A stretch of 64,000 nt of DNA from an uncultured Bradyrhizobium sp. (GCF_936928535.1 NZ_CAKZHY010000053.1:22072-86071), one strand, 5' to 3'. Positions 34,598 to 43,235 are shown, counted from the first letter of the stretch. Numbers and translations: made by a program. Notes: generated by a model not told the origin, from the letters alone.

Positions 34598-35551
34598 CTA
34601 ACCCGCGGCGCTGGATTGCGGGCCGAGATTGGCGCGCTTGTCGAAACGGGCAACGCGCGACAAGAGGTAATCGACCTCGGCTTTCGCGGTGGCCGTCATC
34701 GTCGCGCCCGGCTTGCGCTGCGCGCTGGAGGCGATGATGCCGCGCTTCTGGAGCACGTATTTGCGAACGGTCAGGCCGACGCCGGGCTGCTGCTCATAGC
34801 GGATCAGCGGAAGATGCGCGTCGAACAGGTCGTGCGCGGCGTCGCGCTTGCCGGCCTTGGAGAGGTTGACGACATCGATCAGCAGTTCAGGGAAGGCATA
34901 GCCGGTCATGGCGCCGTCAGCGCCGCGCTCCATCTCGAAGTCGAGGAAGGTGCCGCCATTGCCGCAGAGGATCGAGAGCGGACGGAGCGAACCATCCTTC
35001 TGGAAGCCGCGCAGCGTCGAAATCTTCTCCAGGCCCGGCCAGTCCTCATGCTTGAGCATGACGCAGTTCGGATTGTCCATGACGATCTTGCGGATCACGG
35101 CGGGCGTGAACACCACCTGCAAGGTCAGCGGATAGTCCTGCAGCACCCAGGGAATATCCGGCCCGATCGCCTCGGCGGCCTGCTTGAAATAACCAACGAT
35201 CTGGTCGTCGGTGCGAAGCGACGGGGGCGGTGCGATCATCACGCCGGCCGCGCCTGCGTCCATCGAGGCCTTCGCCAGCGAGCGCATGGTGGCAAAGCCC
35301 GGCGCGGAGACGCCAACGATCACCTGCATCTTCTTGGCGCGCTTGACGTAGCGCACCGCCACCTGCTCGGCCTCGACCGCGTCTAACTTCGGCGCCTCGC
35401 CGAGGATACCCAGCACCGTGACGCCGTCGCAGCCGACCTCCTCGTAGAAATCGGTCAGGCGGTCAATCGAGCGCTCGTCGATCCGGCCGTCGTCGTGGAA
35501 CGGCGTCGGCGCGATTGCGAAGGTGCCCTTGGCGTCGGCGGTGAGTTTCAT
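34598..35551 (-). CDS. Dihydrodipicolinate synthase/N-acetylneuraminate lyase family protein
   Basis: A 317-residue TIM-barrel aldolase. The GILGEAPKL sequence corresponds to the GTTGE motif, and the Schiff-base Lys167 in VMLKHED follows Tyr140 in LQDYP as in DapA. It is not obviously the lysine-pathway enzyme: it sits in an acyl-CoA/NUDIX operon and differs around the active site. It could be a keto-acid aldolase or dehydratase. AGAGGGA precedes the ATG at 35551. A palindromic repeat separates it from the SDR gene upstream. Confidence 0.83.
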   Translation of the reverse strand: MKLTADAKGTFAIAPTPFHDDGRIDERSIDRLTDFYEEVGCDGVTVLGILGEAPKLDAVEAEQVAVRYVKRAKKMQVIVGVSAPGFATMRSLAKASMDAGAAGVMIAPPPSLRTDDQIVGYFKQAAEAIGPDIPWVLQDYPLTLQVVFTPAVIRKIVMDNPNCVMLKHEDWPGLEKISTLRGFQKDGSLRPLSILCGNGGTFLDFEMERGADGAMTGYAFPELLIDVVNLSKAGKRDAAHDLFDAHLPLIRYEQQPGVGLTVRKYVLQKRGIIASSAQRKPGATMTATAKAEVDYLLSRVARFDKRANLGPQSSAAG

Positions 35552-35569
35552 CAGTCCCTCTTTTTCTCC

Positions 35570-35670
35570 GTCATTCCGGGGCGCGCGCAGCGCGAACCCG
35601 GAATCCATTCATCTATTGCGCGTGCTGTAACATGGATCCCGGGTTCACGCTTCGCGTGCCCGGGATGACG
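35570..35670. repeat. Palindromic intergenic repeat (GTCATTCCGGG type)
   Basis: It starts GTCATTCCGGGGCG and ends GCCCGGGATGACG, so its ends can pair. The same type is at 36580-36670 and, shorter, at 52349-52426. It lies inside a same-strand gene series. Confidence 0.75.
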
Positions 35671-35675
35671 ACTGG

Positions 35676-36554
35676 CTAAAACCTCCGCGCGCCCATCTTG
35701 ATCTGTTCCTCGGAGAAGAAGATCTCCTTGGCATGATCGACGATGTCCTGTGCATTCCAGCCCGTATGCGGCGGTTTCCAGCCTTCCATCTCCATCATCC
35801 GCATTTCGCGCACGCCGCGGGGCCCGGACACGCCCAGCACCTTGCCGGTTTGGTCGCCCGACAAATCGCTGACCATGTATAGCACGGCCGGCGCGATACC
35901 GTCCGGCCCCAGCGCCGCACCTGGGTTCTCCTTATAGCGGGGCAGGTCTGCGGTCATGCGGGTCAGCGCCCCCGGGGCGAGCGTCCAGATCCGGATGTTG
36001 TACTTGCGACCCTCGATCGCCAGCACGTTGGACAGGCCCCAGATGCCGCCCTTGGCCGCGCCATAATTGGTCTGGCCGAAATTGCCGATCAGGCCTGAGG
36101 TCGAGGAGGTGTTGACGATGACACCGCCGCCATTGTCCCGCATCCAGCGAAACACCGGCATGGTGCAACAAAAGGTGCCCTTCAGATGCACCTTGATCAC
36201 CTTGTCCCAGTCGGACTCGCTGGCCTTGGCGAAGGTCTGGTCGCGCAGGATGCCGGCATTGTTGACCAGGATGTCGGCGCGACCGAAATGCTTGATGGCA
36301 TCATCGAACACCGATTGGCCGCCCTCCATGGTGGAGATGTCGGCGCCGTTGGCGACAGCCTTGCCGCCCTCGGCCTTGATCGCGTCCACCACAAGCTGGG
36401 CCATCGATTTGTCGGCGCCGGAGCCGTCACGGGGCCCGCCGAGATCGTTGACCACGACCGCGGCCCCTTCCCGCGCGAACAGTCTTGCGTAGGCCTCACC
36501 GAGCCCCCCGCCCGCGCCGGTGATCAGCGCAACCTTGCCGTCGAGTAGTCCCAT
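35676..36554 (-). CDS. SDR-family 3-hydroxyacyl-CoA dehydrogenase-like oxidoreductase
   Basis: A 292-residue SDR. The NAD-binding motif ALITGAGGGLGEAYARLFA and NNAGILRD are present; the active-site TNYGAAKGG has the standard Tyr-x-x-x-Lys. The insertion VVVNDLGGPRDGSGADKSMA near residue 50 is characteristic of the MFE-2 (peroxisomal multifunctional) hydroxyacyl-CoA dehydrogenase domain. The C-terminal tail (MRMMEMEGWKPPHTGW) is extended. With the MaoC hydratase gene next to it, it should carry out the last two steps of beta-oxidation of an unusual acyl-CoA. The start at 36554 follows CCCAT context with GGGAGAAG upstream. Confidence 0.88.
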   Translation of the reverse strand: MGLLDGKVALITGAGGGLGEAYARLFAREGAAVVVNDLGGPRDGSGADKSMAQLVVDAIKAEGGKAVANGADISTMEGGQSVFDDAIKHFGRADILVNNAGILRDQTFAKASESDWDKVIKVHLKGTFCCTMPVFRWMRDNGGGVIVNTSSTSGLIGNFGQTNYGAAKGGIWGLSNVLAIEGRKYNIRIWTLAPGALTRMTADLPRYKENPGAALGPDGIAPAVLYMVSDLSGDQTGKVLGVSGPRGVREMRMMEMEGWKPPHTGWNAQDIVDHAKEIFFSEEQIKMGARRF

Positions 36555-36579
36555 GGTGGCTTCTCCCTGTTTTATTATT

Positions 36580-36670
36580 GTCATTCCGGGGCAGCGCACA
36601 GCGCTGAACCCGGAACCCAGAGGTCGTGGCGCGAGATTCCGGGTTCGCGCTTCGCGCGCCCCGGAATGAC
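36580..36670. repeat. Palindromic intergenic repeat (GTCATTCCGGG type)
   Basis: It starts GTCATTCCGGGGCAGC and ends CCCCGGAATGAC; the ends pair perfectly over about 12 bases. It occupies the gap between the SDR and MaoC genes. Confidence 0.8.
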
Positions 36671-36678
36671 AGCGGGGC

Positions 36679-37539
36679 CTAACCCAGCACCGTCTTGCCG
36701 TTCTTGATCACCGTCACCCCGCGCGACTTCACCTTGGCTTCGAACGAGATCGTGTTGCCGTCCTTCCAGAGGTCCATGGTCACGGTCTCGCCGGGATAGA
36801 CCGGGGATGAGAACCGCGCGACGTGCTGGCGGAACGCTGACGCGTCATAGTCGGCATAGGTCTGCAGCACGCCGCGGCAGGTGATGCCATAGGTGCACAT
36901 GCCGTGCAGGATCGGACGCGGGAAACCGGCCTTCCTGGCGAACTCGGGATCGCTGTGCAGCGGATTACGGTCGCCGCAGAGACGATAGACCAGCGCCTGA
37001 TCGGGCCGCGTGACGATGTCGATGGTCCTGTCGGGCGCGCGCGACGGAATCTTGTGCGGATCAGGCTGGGTCAGGTTCGGCCCGCCAAAACCGCCGTCGC
37101 CGCGGGCGAAGCGCGAAGCGACGAGTGTCGCGAGCTTCTCGCCCTTCTCGTTCTTCAGCACGGTCTGGTGGCTGATGACGACGCCCTTGTCCTTGCCCTT
37201 GTCGTAGACCTCGAGCACGGAGGAGTCGGCGGTGATGTTGGCGGCGACCGGCAGCGGCTGGTGGAAGGTGATGTCGCGCTCGCCGTCGACCACCATGACG
37301 CGGTTGAGGTTCATTTCGCCCGGCCCCGAACCCCATGCTGCAACGGAGGCGAAGGTCGGCACCACCTTCAACGGTCGCGGCGTGAGCGTGCCTTCGTTGA
37401 CGAAGGCGAGCTCGTTCTCGTCCATGGGATCGGCGCCGAGGCCGATGCCGTAAGCGTAGAGCATGACCTCGCGATCGCCATAGGCATATTTCTGGCCGAG
37501 GTTTTTCAGGCCTTTGAGCTCTTCGTATCTGGCGGACAT
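36679..37539 (-). CDS. MaoC-family enoyl-CoA hydratase
   Basis: A 286-residue double hot-dog protein. The hydratase motif is in DRNPLHSDPEFARKAGFPRP (Asp...His), followed by ILHGMCTYG, as in MFE-2 hydratase 2 and MaoC enzymes. The N-terminal half is the catalytically degenerate hot-dog repeat. It would hydrate a trans-2-enoyl-CoA to the (R)-3-hydroxyacyl-CoA. The SDR next to it can take the product. It starts at 37539 with GGGAGGAAAC upstream. Confidence 0.9.
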   Translation of the reverse strand: MSARYEELKGLKNLGQKYAYGDREVMLYAYGIGLGADPMDENELAFVNEGTLTPRPLKVVPTFASVAAWGSGPGEMNLNRVMVVDGERDITFHQPLPVAANITADSSVLEVYDKGKDKGVVISHQTVLKNEKGEKLATLVASRFARGDGGFGGPNLTQPDPHKIPSRAPDRTIDIVTRPDQALVYRLCGDRNPLHSDPEFARKAGFPRPILHGMCTYGITCRGVLQTYADYDASAFRQHVARFSSPVYPGETVTMDLWKDGNTISFEAKVKSRGVTVIKNGKTVLG

Positions 37540-37589
37540 TCTGTTTGTTTCCTCCCGGCCTTCTTTCAGCGGGCGGCGGCGCCTATTGA

Positions 37590-37741
37590 TGCGCCCTCTC
37601 CCCTTGCGGGAGAGAGCCAGATGCTGCCCGCAACAAACTCGTTTGGGTGAGGGGTTGCCTCCGCATCGAACAATCTCTCCGCGGAGCGATACCCCTCATC
37701 CGGCGCTTCGCGCCACCTTCCCCCACAAGGGGGGAAGGGAA
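37590..37741. repeat. Composite intergenic palindromic repeat
   Basis: It contains CTCTCCCCTTGCGGGAGAG, a near-palindrome, and CTTCCCCCACAAGGGGGGAAG at its far end, with a shared GTGAGGGGT/ACCCCTCA pairing between. It separates the MaoC gene from the DUF35 gene. Confidence 0.65.
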
Positions 37742-37746
37742 GAAAT

Positions 37747-38136
37747 TTACGCCACCGTGAAGAACGGCAATGGCGCGCCATCCGTCGGCTTGAACACCAC
37801 TTTCACCTTCTGACCGATCTTCAGCTTCTCCAGATCGCAGTCGACGAAATTGGTCTGCACCGACGGCCCTTCCTTCAGCGTGACGTAGCCGATCGCATAA
37901 GGCCCCGTCGGCGACTTCCGCATCAGGCTGTAAGTGTAGATCGTGCCCTCGCCCGAGGCCTCTTCCCACACCGTCTTGTCGGAGTAGCAGAACGGGCAAA
38001 TCGAGCGCGGGAAGTAATGCGCTTCGCCACAGGCGGTGCAGCGCTTGATCATGAACTTGCCCTGCTTGGCCGCATCCCAGAACGCGGCGGTCTCGGGGTT
38101 CGTCACCGGGGCAGGATACTTCTTTGCTTCACCCAT
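37747..38136 (-). CDS. Zn-ribbon OB-fold protein (DUF35/ChsH2-like)
   Basis: A 129-residue protein, MGEAKKYPAPVTNPETAAFW, with a rubredoxin-like zinc ribbon C-T-A-C-G...C-P-F-C (CTACG about residue 33, CPFC about 48) and an OB-fold C-terminal half (YTYSLMRKSPTGPYAIGYV). Such proteins partner SCP-x thiolase-like subunits, as ChsH2 does in steroid side-chain breakdown. Its ATG overlaps the stop of the thiolase-like gene by one base (TGATG), indicating translational coupling. Confidence 0.88.
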   Translation of the reverse strand: MGEAKKYPAPVTNPETAAFWDAAKQGKFMIKRCTACGEAHYFPRSICPFCYSDKTVWEEASGEGTIYTYSLMRKSPTGPYAIGYVTLKEGPSVQTNFVDCDLEKLKIGQKVKVVFKPTDGAPLPFFTVA

Positions 38137-39293
38137 CACACGCGCTCCAGAATGGCCGTCGAGGCGGCGTGGCGAACACCCAACAGGCCGCCGGTGCCAT
38201 GCGCGATGGCGAGATCGCAATTCTTGACCTGCACCTTCGGATGCGCCTCGCCGCGCAGCTGCCTGACGGCTTCGATGATCTTGGTCATGCCGCCGCGGTT
38301 GACGGGATGGTTGCTGCAGAGGCCGCCGCCATCGGTGTTGAACGGCAGCTTGCCGACGCCCGAGATCAGATTGCCGTCGGCAACGAACTTGCCGCCCTCG
38401 CCCTTCCTGCAGAAGCCGAGGTCTTCCAGTTGCATCAGCACCGTGATGGTGAAGCTGTCATAGATCGAGGCGTATTTGATATCCTTCGGCGTGACGCCGG
38501 CTTCCTCGAACGCGCGCGGGCCGGACCAGATGCCGGCAGAGTATGTGAGATCGAGATCCTTGCCGCCGCGCGGGCCCTTCATCGCCTCGCCATGACCGAT
38601 CAGCTTGACCAGCGGCTTCTTCAGGCTCTTGGCGATCTCGGGTGTCGTCACGATCAGCGCGCCGCCACCGTCGGAGACGACGCAACAATCCATGCGGTGC
38701 AAGGGATCGGAGATCATCGGCGAGTTCAGGACGTCCTCGACCGTGACGACGTCCTTGAGCATCGCATGCGGATTGTATTGCGCATGATGCGAGGCCGCGA
38801 CCTTGATCCAGGCGAGTTGCTCGCTCGTGGTGCCATAGTCGTGCATGTGGCGCATGGCACACATGCCATAGGCATTGTGGGTGGTCGCGCCGTAAGCGGA
38901 CTCGAAATCGGCCTCCGCGCCTGCCGCGCGCGGCGGCATCGCGCCGGTGCGCGGCTTGCCGGCGAGCGTGATGAGCGCGATCGAGCATTTGCCCGCCGCG
39001 ATCGCTTCGGCGGCATGGCCGAGATGGATGATGTAGGAACAGCCGCCGGTCTCGGTGGAATCGACGTGGCGGAGTTTCTTGGTGTTCAGCCCGAGATAAT
39101 CGACCATCGGCCAGGCGCCGCCGGGCGCATCGCCCGCGCAGAAATAGCCGTCGACATCGTCCTTGCTGATCCCGGCATCCTCGATCGCTCCCTTGGCGAC
39201 CTCGGCGTGGAGCTGGGCGGTGGATTTGTCCGGCGCATGCCGGGTCGGGTGTTCGTAGATCCCGGCAATGTAGGCCTTGCCCTTGATGGTCAA
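38136..39293 (-). CDS. Thiolase-like protein (SCP-x/Ltp type), possible aldolase subunit
   Basis: A 385-residue thiolase-fold protein. A Cys is present in ETGGCSYIIHLGHA near the classic nucleophile region, but the C-terminal CxG motif of true thiolases is replaced by AIAHGTGGLLG. With the coupled DUF35 gene this resembles Ltp2/ChsH2-type aldolases or non-decarboxylating homologues. The likely start is TTG at 39293, with GGAGAC 7 bases upstream (MTIKGKAYIAGIYEHPTR); the open frame goes to 39458 but reads as nonsense. It is divergent from the telA operon. Confidence 0.85.
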   Translation of the reverse strand: MTIKGKAYIAGIYEHPTRHAPDKSTAQLHAEVAKGAIEDAGISKDDVDGYFCAGDAPGGAWPMVDYLGLNTKKLRHVDSTETGGCSYIIHLGHAAEAIAAGKCSIALITLAGKPRTGAMPPRAAGAEADFESAYGATTHNAYGMCAMRHMHDYGTTSEQLAWIKVAASHHAQYNPHAMLKDVVTVEDVLNSPMISDPLHRMDCCVVSDGGGALIVTTPEIAKSLKKPLVKLIGHGEAMKGPRGGKDLDLTYSAGIWSGPRAFEEAGVTPKDIKYASIYDSFTITVLMQLEDLGFCRKGEGGKFVADGNLISGVGKLPFNTDGGGLCSNHPVNRGGMTKIIEAVRQLRGEAHPKVQVKNCDLAIAHGTGGLLGVRHAASTAILERV

Positions 39294-39860
39294 AACAGAG
39301 GTCTCCGCTCGCGTTTCTTCTTCGCGCTTTTTTCTGAACTGCACTGCGTTGATTGGCAAGCGCGGAAATATTCCGCCCTGCGGGTGCAGCGGGTGAGCGC
39401 AACTTCTCGCTTCCGGTGGCCAAAATCCTAAAGGTGTTTTGCCCGACGGCACAAGCAATTTTTCGTTTTATGCGAAAATGAACCGATCGATCGAAAACAA
39501 CCCCATGCACAGTAGAACGGTGACTGATTTCAAACGGGAATTCGAAACGTCGCCATGGCATGGCCGATCTCACGCGACGCGTTCGCGGAAGTCGTGGGAA
39601 CGGGGCTTCTTTCAGATCGCGAACCGATCCCCGGCGTCGAACCCATTCCAGCGTCCATCCGACTAACGATGACGGCAGGCCTTCCTGCCCCAAACGAGCC
39701 TGCCCGGAAGGCGCTAGCTTGCGAGCAAGCATGTTCGGCGGCCTATCGGAACTCCTACACCTGGCCGCTATACGGCCATCCACGACACGTTTATGTTGCA
39801 GCGGCAAGAGCTGCTCCGTTTGCCCGACCGGGAGATACGGAGCGATCGGTGGAGCTAAGA
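39294..39860. other. Divergent intergenic region between the thiolase-like and telA genes
   Basis: It holds a 14-base palindrome GCTTGC-GA-GCAAGC (39717-39730), and GGCAGG-CCTT-CCTGCC (39673-39688). An open frame in phase with telA extends back to 39555 but lacks a ribosome site and protein-like composition. No clear promoter hexamers were found. Confidence 0.45.
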
Positions 39861-41102
39861 ATGCCCGATAACAAGCCGACCGCCCCTCTCGACCTCTCCG
39901 TCTTTGATCTCGATCCACCACCGGCGCAAGTGCCGGCCGCCGTCGCTCCAGCCCCGCAGCCTTTGACCACGACGGACCCGCGCTTGATGCCGGAACCCGC
40001 ACCTGAACGTCTGGTCGAAATCGCCAATCTCAGCGCGGCTGATCTAGCCGCGGCAGAGGCCTCGGCTGCGAAGGTGGATTTTCGGAACACCACCACCCTG
40101 CTGGCGCATGGCGACGGCGCGCTGGCTGCGATCGCCCAGACCTCGCGCCAATTGTTGACCGGCGTCCGGCTCGAGGACGCCGGCGAGGTCGGACGCATCG
40201 CCGCAAGCGTCATCGACGGCGTCAACATCCTGCGCATTCAGGACCTCCAGGCCGAAGCCAGGGGCGATCAGCCGGTCGCCCGCAAAGGTTTGCTCGGCAA
40301 GCTGATCGGCGCGGTTGCCGAGGCCCGCACCGCGTTCAGCGGATTTTTGGAGAACCGCAAGCAATTCCTCGACCTGATGGATGCCGAACAGGCCAAGGCC
40401 CGTAAGACCAAGGCGGACCTGACCGTCGCCGTCCAGCTGCTCGACCAGCAGGCGCTGGCAGTGCGCCAAAGCCTCAACGACCTGAAGATCGAAATCGCGG
40501 CCGGCCAGATTGCGCTCGACCGCGGCCAGGCCGAGCTGGAAGCGCTGCGGCAGCATGCGGTTGGGACTGGCGATGCCACCGACGCCGCCGATGTGATGGA
40601 GTTTCGATCGGCGGTGGCGAACTTCCGCGGCAAGATCGCCGAGATGCGCGAAAATCTCGTCGCCTCCGCCATGCTGATCCCGATCATCGGCCAGAACAAG
40701 AAGGCCGCCGAAACCCGGATCATGAAAATATCGAACGGGATGCTGGTGGTGATCCCGCGCCTGATGGCGGTGGCAAGCCAGGCGGTGGTGCAGGTCGATA
40801 TCGCGAGAGCTGCCTACGAATCCGAGAAGCTGGACGAAGCGGCACGGCAAATAACCATCCTGGCCTCGAAGGGCGCGCATGACGCCGCGACCAGCGCGGC
40901 GCGGAGCCTCGGTGGCGATCAGCGCAACATCGACGTGCTGGCGCAAGTCGCGGACGAAGCGATCCAGACCATGCACGAAGTCATCGCGATCGAGCGGGAG
41001 GTCGCCTCCGGCGACCGCGACCGCGAGGCCAAGCTGACGGCGATCCGCGATCGGCTGGTGCAGGGCATGCAGGGCGTCAACGCCGCGGCGGTGCAGCGGT
41101 GA
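39861..41102 (+). CDS. TelA-like toxic-anion-resistance-family protein
   Basis: A 413-residue, largely helical protein. After a Pro-rich N-terminus, residues from about 100 to 410 match the TelA (PF05816) pattern: LLGKLIGAVAEARTAFSGFL, the AEMRENLVASAMLIPIIGQN stretch and VIPRLMAVASQAVVQVDIA. The family is named for tellurite resistance, but its usual role in envelope/ion stress is unclear. A GGAGC site precedes the ATG at 39861. The TGA overlaps the next gene's GTG, so it begins a four-gene operon. Confidence 0.87.
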   Translation: MPDNKPTAPLDLSVFDLDPPPAQVPAAVAPAPQPLTTTDPRLMPEPAPERLVEIANLSAADLAAAEASAAKVDFRNTTTLLAHGDGALAAIAQTSRQLLTGVRLEDAGEVGRIAASVIDGVNILRIQDLQAEARGDQPVARKGLLGKLIGAVAEARTAFSGFLENRKQFLDLMDAEQAKARKTKADLTVAVQLLDQQALAVRQSLNDLKIEIAAGQIALDRGQAELEALRQHAVGTGDATDAADVMEFRSAVANFRGKIAEMRENLVASAMLIPIIGQNKKAAETRIMKISNGMLVVIPRLMAVASQAVVQVDIARAAYESEKLDEAARQITILASKGAHDAATSAARSLGGDQRNIDVLAQVADEAIQTMHEVIAIEREVASGDRDREAKLTAIRDRLVQGMQGVNAAAVQR

Positions 41103-41482
41103 CCGAGAACGTCAATTTCGACATCCAGGCTGCGTGGCTGCGCCGGTTCAAATCGGATGCCGAGAGCAATCTGCGCGCTTTCGCGCTCAGGCTCAAGGAA
41201 GCCCTGCCGGAGTTGGTGACGGTTCACGAAAGCCGCGGTCTTTTCTCCCGCAGCGTGAAGACCAAGGGCGTCTCGGTCGAGCTCGGCGAGAAGCGATACA
41301 ATCTCGAGATCGACGGCGGCCGGCTGAAGGCCAGCATTGCCATGGTCGTCCATGGCGTCGTGCTCAACACCAAGAGCGTCGAGCCCGCCGAATGGTTCGC
41401 GCGGTTGGCCGAGGAAACCAGGAAAGCCAGCGACTATGCGCGGGCTCTGAGCGGATCGCTCGGCGACTTCATGGCGAGCTGA
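41099..41482 (+). CDS. Small protein of unknown function in the telA operon
   Basis: A 127-residue protein, MTENVNFDIQAAWLRRFKSD, with alternating helices and a beta-rich middle (SVKTKGVSVELGEKRYNLEI). It starts at a GTG that overlaps the telA stop (GTGA). I do not recognise the family; the coupling strongly suggests a shared role with TelA. Confidence 0.72.
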   Translation: MTENVNFDIQAAWLRRFKSDAESNLRAFALRLKEALPELVTVHESRGLFSRSVKTKGVSVELGEKRYNLEIDGGRLKASIAMVVHGVVLNTKSVEPAEWFARLAEETRKASDYARALSGSLGDFMAS

Positions 41483-41483
41483 G

Positions 41484-42407
41484 ATGGGCATCTTCGACAT
41501 CTTCAAGAGACCGGATGCGGAAACCATCGCTCGGCAAGCCGCTCATGACGAGCGCGTCGCCGACATCCAGGACTCCCTTCAACGCCGAGAAGTGCCGAAA
41601 GCCATCAAGGAACGGTTGGAGGGCGCGCGTAGCGGACGCCGGCCGTGGACCGCCACGCTGACGCCGGCCGAATTGCTCGTCACGCGCTCGCACGGCTTGC
41701 GGCCGATCGCGGCGATCTCGGCGACCTGCTGGCTGCACTACGGCTGGTCATGGACCGAAGGCCACGCCGAAGGCTGGCATACGGCGCTGCGCCGCTTGAA
41801 AGAGGAGGCATGGACCGCCGGCGCCAACGCGGTCCTCGATGTCAAGATGCGCACAATCCCGCTCGGCATCGACAACAGCATGGATTTCACGCTGTCCGGC
41901 ACCGCGGTCCGCGTCGAAGGATTGCCGCAAAGCGACGACCCGATCGTTGCCACCATCCCTGCCCTCGAATTCGTCAAATTGCTGGAAGCCGACGTAGTGC
42001 CGACCGGCCTTGCGATCGGCGCCTATTACGAATGGCTGAATGACTGGCTGAACAACACGAATCTGACGTGGATGGGCAATATCGAGTCCGCGCGGCTGAG
42101 CGAGCTGTGGCAGCACGTTCGCCAGCGGGCTCATCAGGAGCTGCGAACCAACGCGCGCCCGCAAGGTAACGGGGTGCTGGCGCATCTCAATTTCAGCGAG
42201 ATGTTCGAGCGCGAAGGACAGAACGATCGCAAGCAGTACCTCGCCCGCCACATCGTCGTGGCGACGACGGTCGACGCCAGGCCGGGCGCCGCAATTCCGC
42301 ATGAGGTGCGCATGGTCGTGGACATGCACGACGGCCGCACGCCGCTGGTCGGCACCACGCCGCATCACCAATCCTACCAGTCCAATGAATCCGAGGGAGC
42401 CATTTGA
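41484..42407 (+). CDS. YbjQ-like (heavy-metal-binding domain) protein
   Basis: A 307-residue protein. Residues about 60-150 match the YbjQ/PF01906 fold: LRPIAAISATCWLHYGW, then EEAWTAGANAVLDVKMRTI, and DFTLSGTAVRVEG. A C-terminal extension of about 150 residues (including ALEFVKLLEADVVPTGLAIG and TTVDARPGAAIPHEVRMVVD) seems to hold a second, degenerate domain. It begins 1 base after the previous stop and ends 1 base before the next start. It is probably a cytoplasmic stress or regulatory protein; metal binding is unproven. Confidence 0.78.
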   Translation: MGIFDIFKRPDAETIARQAAHDERVADIQDSLQRREVPKAIKERLEGARSGRRPWTATLTPAELLVTRSHGLRPIAAISATCWLHYGWSWTEGHAEGWHTALRRLKEEAWTAGANAVLDVKMRTIPLGIDNSMDFTLSGTAVRVEGLPQSDDPIVATIPALEFVKLLEADVVPTGLAIGAYYEWLNDWLNNTNLTWMGNIESARLSELWQHVRQRAHQELRTNARPQGNGVLAHLNFSEMFEREGQNDRKQYLARHIVVATTVDARPGAAIPHEVRMVVDMHDGRTPLVGTTPHHQSYQSNESEGAI

Positions 42408-42408
42408 C

Positions 42409-43224
42409 ATGACCGACGAGATGCCGGCACACGCCAGGGACCGCCTCAAGGGTTTGCGCAGCTCGGCCCATTCGACTGGAATCTTCACCTCCGATTTCTC
42501 GGTCAACGAGTTTTTGCTGGTGCGCAAGGCCGGGTTCGAGCCGATCGGCCTGTGCGTCGGCAGCTGCGTCTACCATGTCGGCATACAATATCGCAGCTGG
42601 AGCAAGAACCAGGAGCTCGATGTCCTGTCCAAGGCGATGTATCACGCGCGCGAGCTGGCGATGAGCCGGATGCGGGCGGAGGCGACCGCCATGGGCGCGG
42701 ACGGCATCGTCGGCGTCAAGCTGACGATCAAGCGACTGGAATGGGACGAGCATCTGCTCGAATTCATCGCCATCGGCACCGGCGTCGTGCATGGCGAGGG
42801 TCATCCCGGATTCCGCGCGCATGACGGCGGCCCCTTCACCTCCGACCTGTCGGGTCAGGATTTCTGGTCGCTGCTGCATTCCGGCTACCGTCCGGTCGAG
42901 ATGGTGATGGGAAGCTGCGTCTATCACGTCGCCCATCGCGGCATCCTGGCGGGCCTCGGCAGCATCGGTCAGAACGTCGAGCTCGAGAACTACACTTTGG
43001 CGATGTACGAGGCGCGCGAAATCGCCATCGACCGGATGCAATACGAGGCCGAGGCCGCGCATGCCGAAGGCGTCGTCGGGGTCGAGATCCACGAAGGCAG
43101 CCATGGCTGGCAGACCCATGTGATCGAGTTCTTCGCGATCGGAACGGCCGTGCTGCCGCTCGCCCAGGAGATCGCGCCTGAGGCGATCGCCGATCCGGTC
43201 ATGGTGCTGTCGGTGAACGATTGA
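42409..43224 (+). CDS. Tandem YbjQ-like protein (internal duplication)
   Basis: A 271-residue protein with two homologous halves, about residues 24-130 and 140-250. Each starts FTSD(F/L)S and contains GSCVYHV, then (E/N)-rich helix, MY.AREIAI/AMSRM, a G(I/V)VGV strand and EF(I/F)AIGT(G/A)V. The duplication is plain by eye. It ends the telA operon and starts one base after the preceding TGA. Together with the previous gene it gives at least three YbjQ-type units in one operon. Confidence 0.8.
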   Translation: MTDEMPAHARDRLKGLRSSAHSTGIFTSDFSVNEFLLVRKAGFEPIGLCVGSCVYHVGIQYRSWSKNQELDVLSKAMYHARELAMSRMRAEATAMGADGIVGVKLTIKRLEWDEHLLEFIAIGTGVVHGEGHPGFRAHDGGPFTSDLSGQDFWSLLHSGYRPVEMVMGSCVYHVAHRGILAGLGSIGQNVELENYTLAMYEAREIAIDRMQYEAEAAHAEGVVGVEIHEGSHGWQTHVIEFFAIGTAVLPLAQEIAPEAIADPVMVLSVND

Positions 43225-43235
43225 GGTGCGGTAAC

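Noticed and set aside
38124..39431. A 435-residue plus-strand frame opposite the thiolase-like gene
   Set aside because: Antisense shadow of a conserved gene; no domain or ribosome site.
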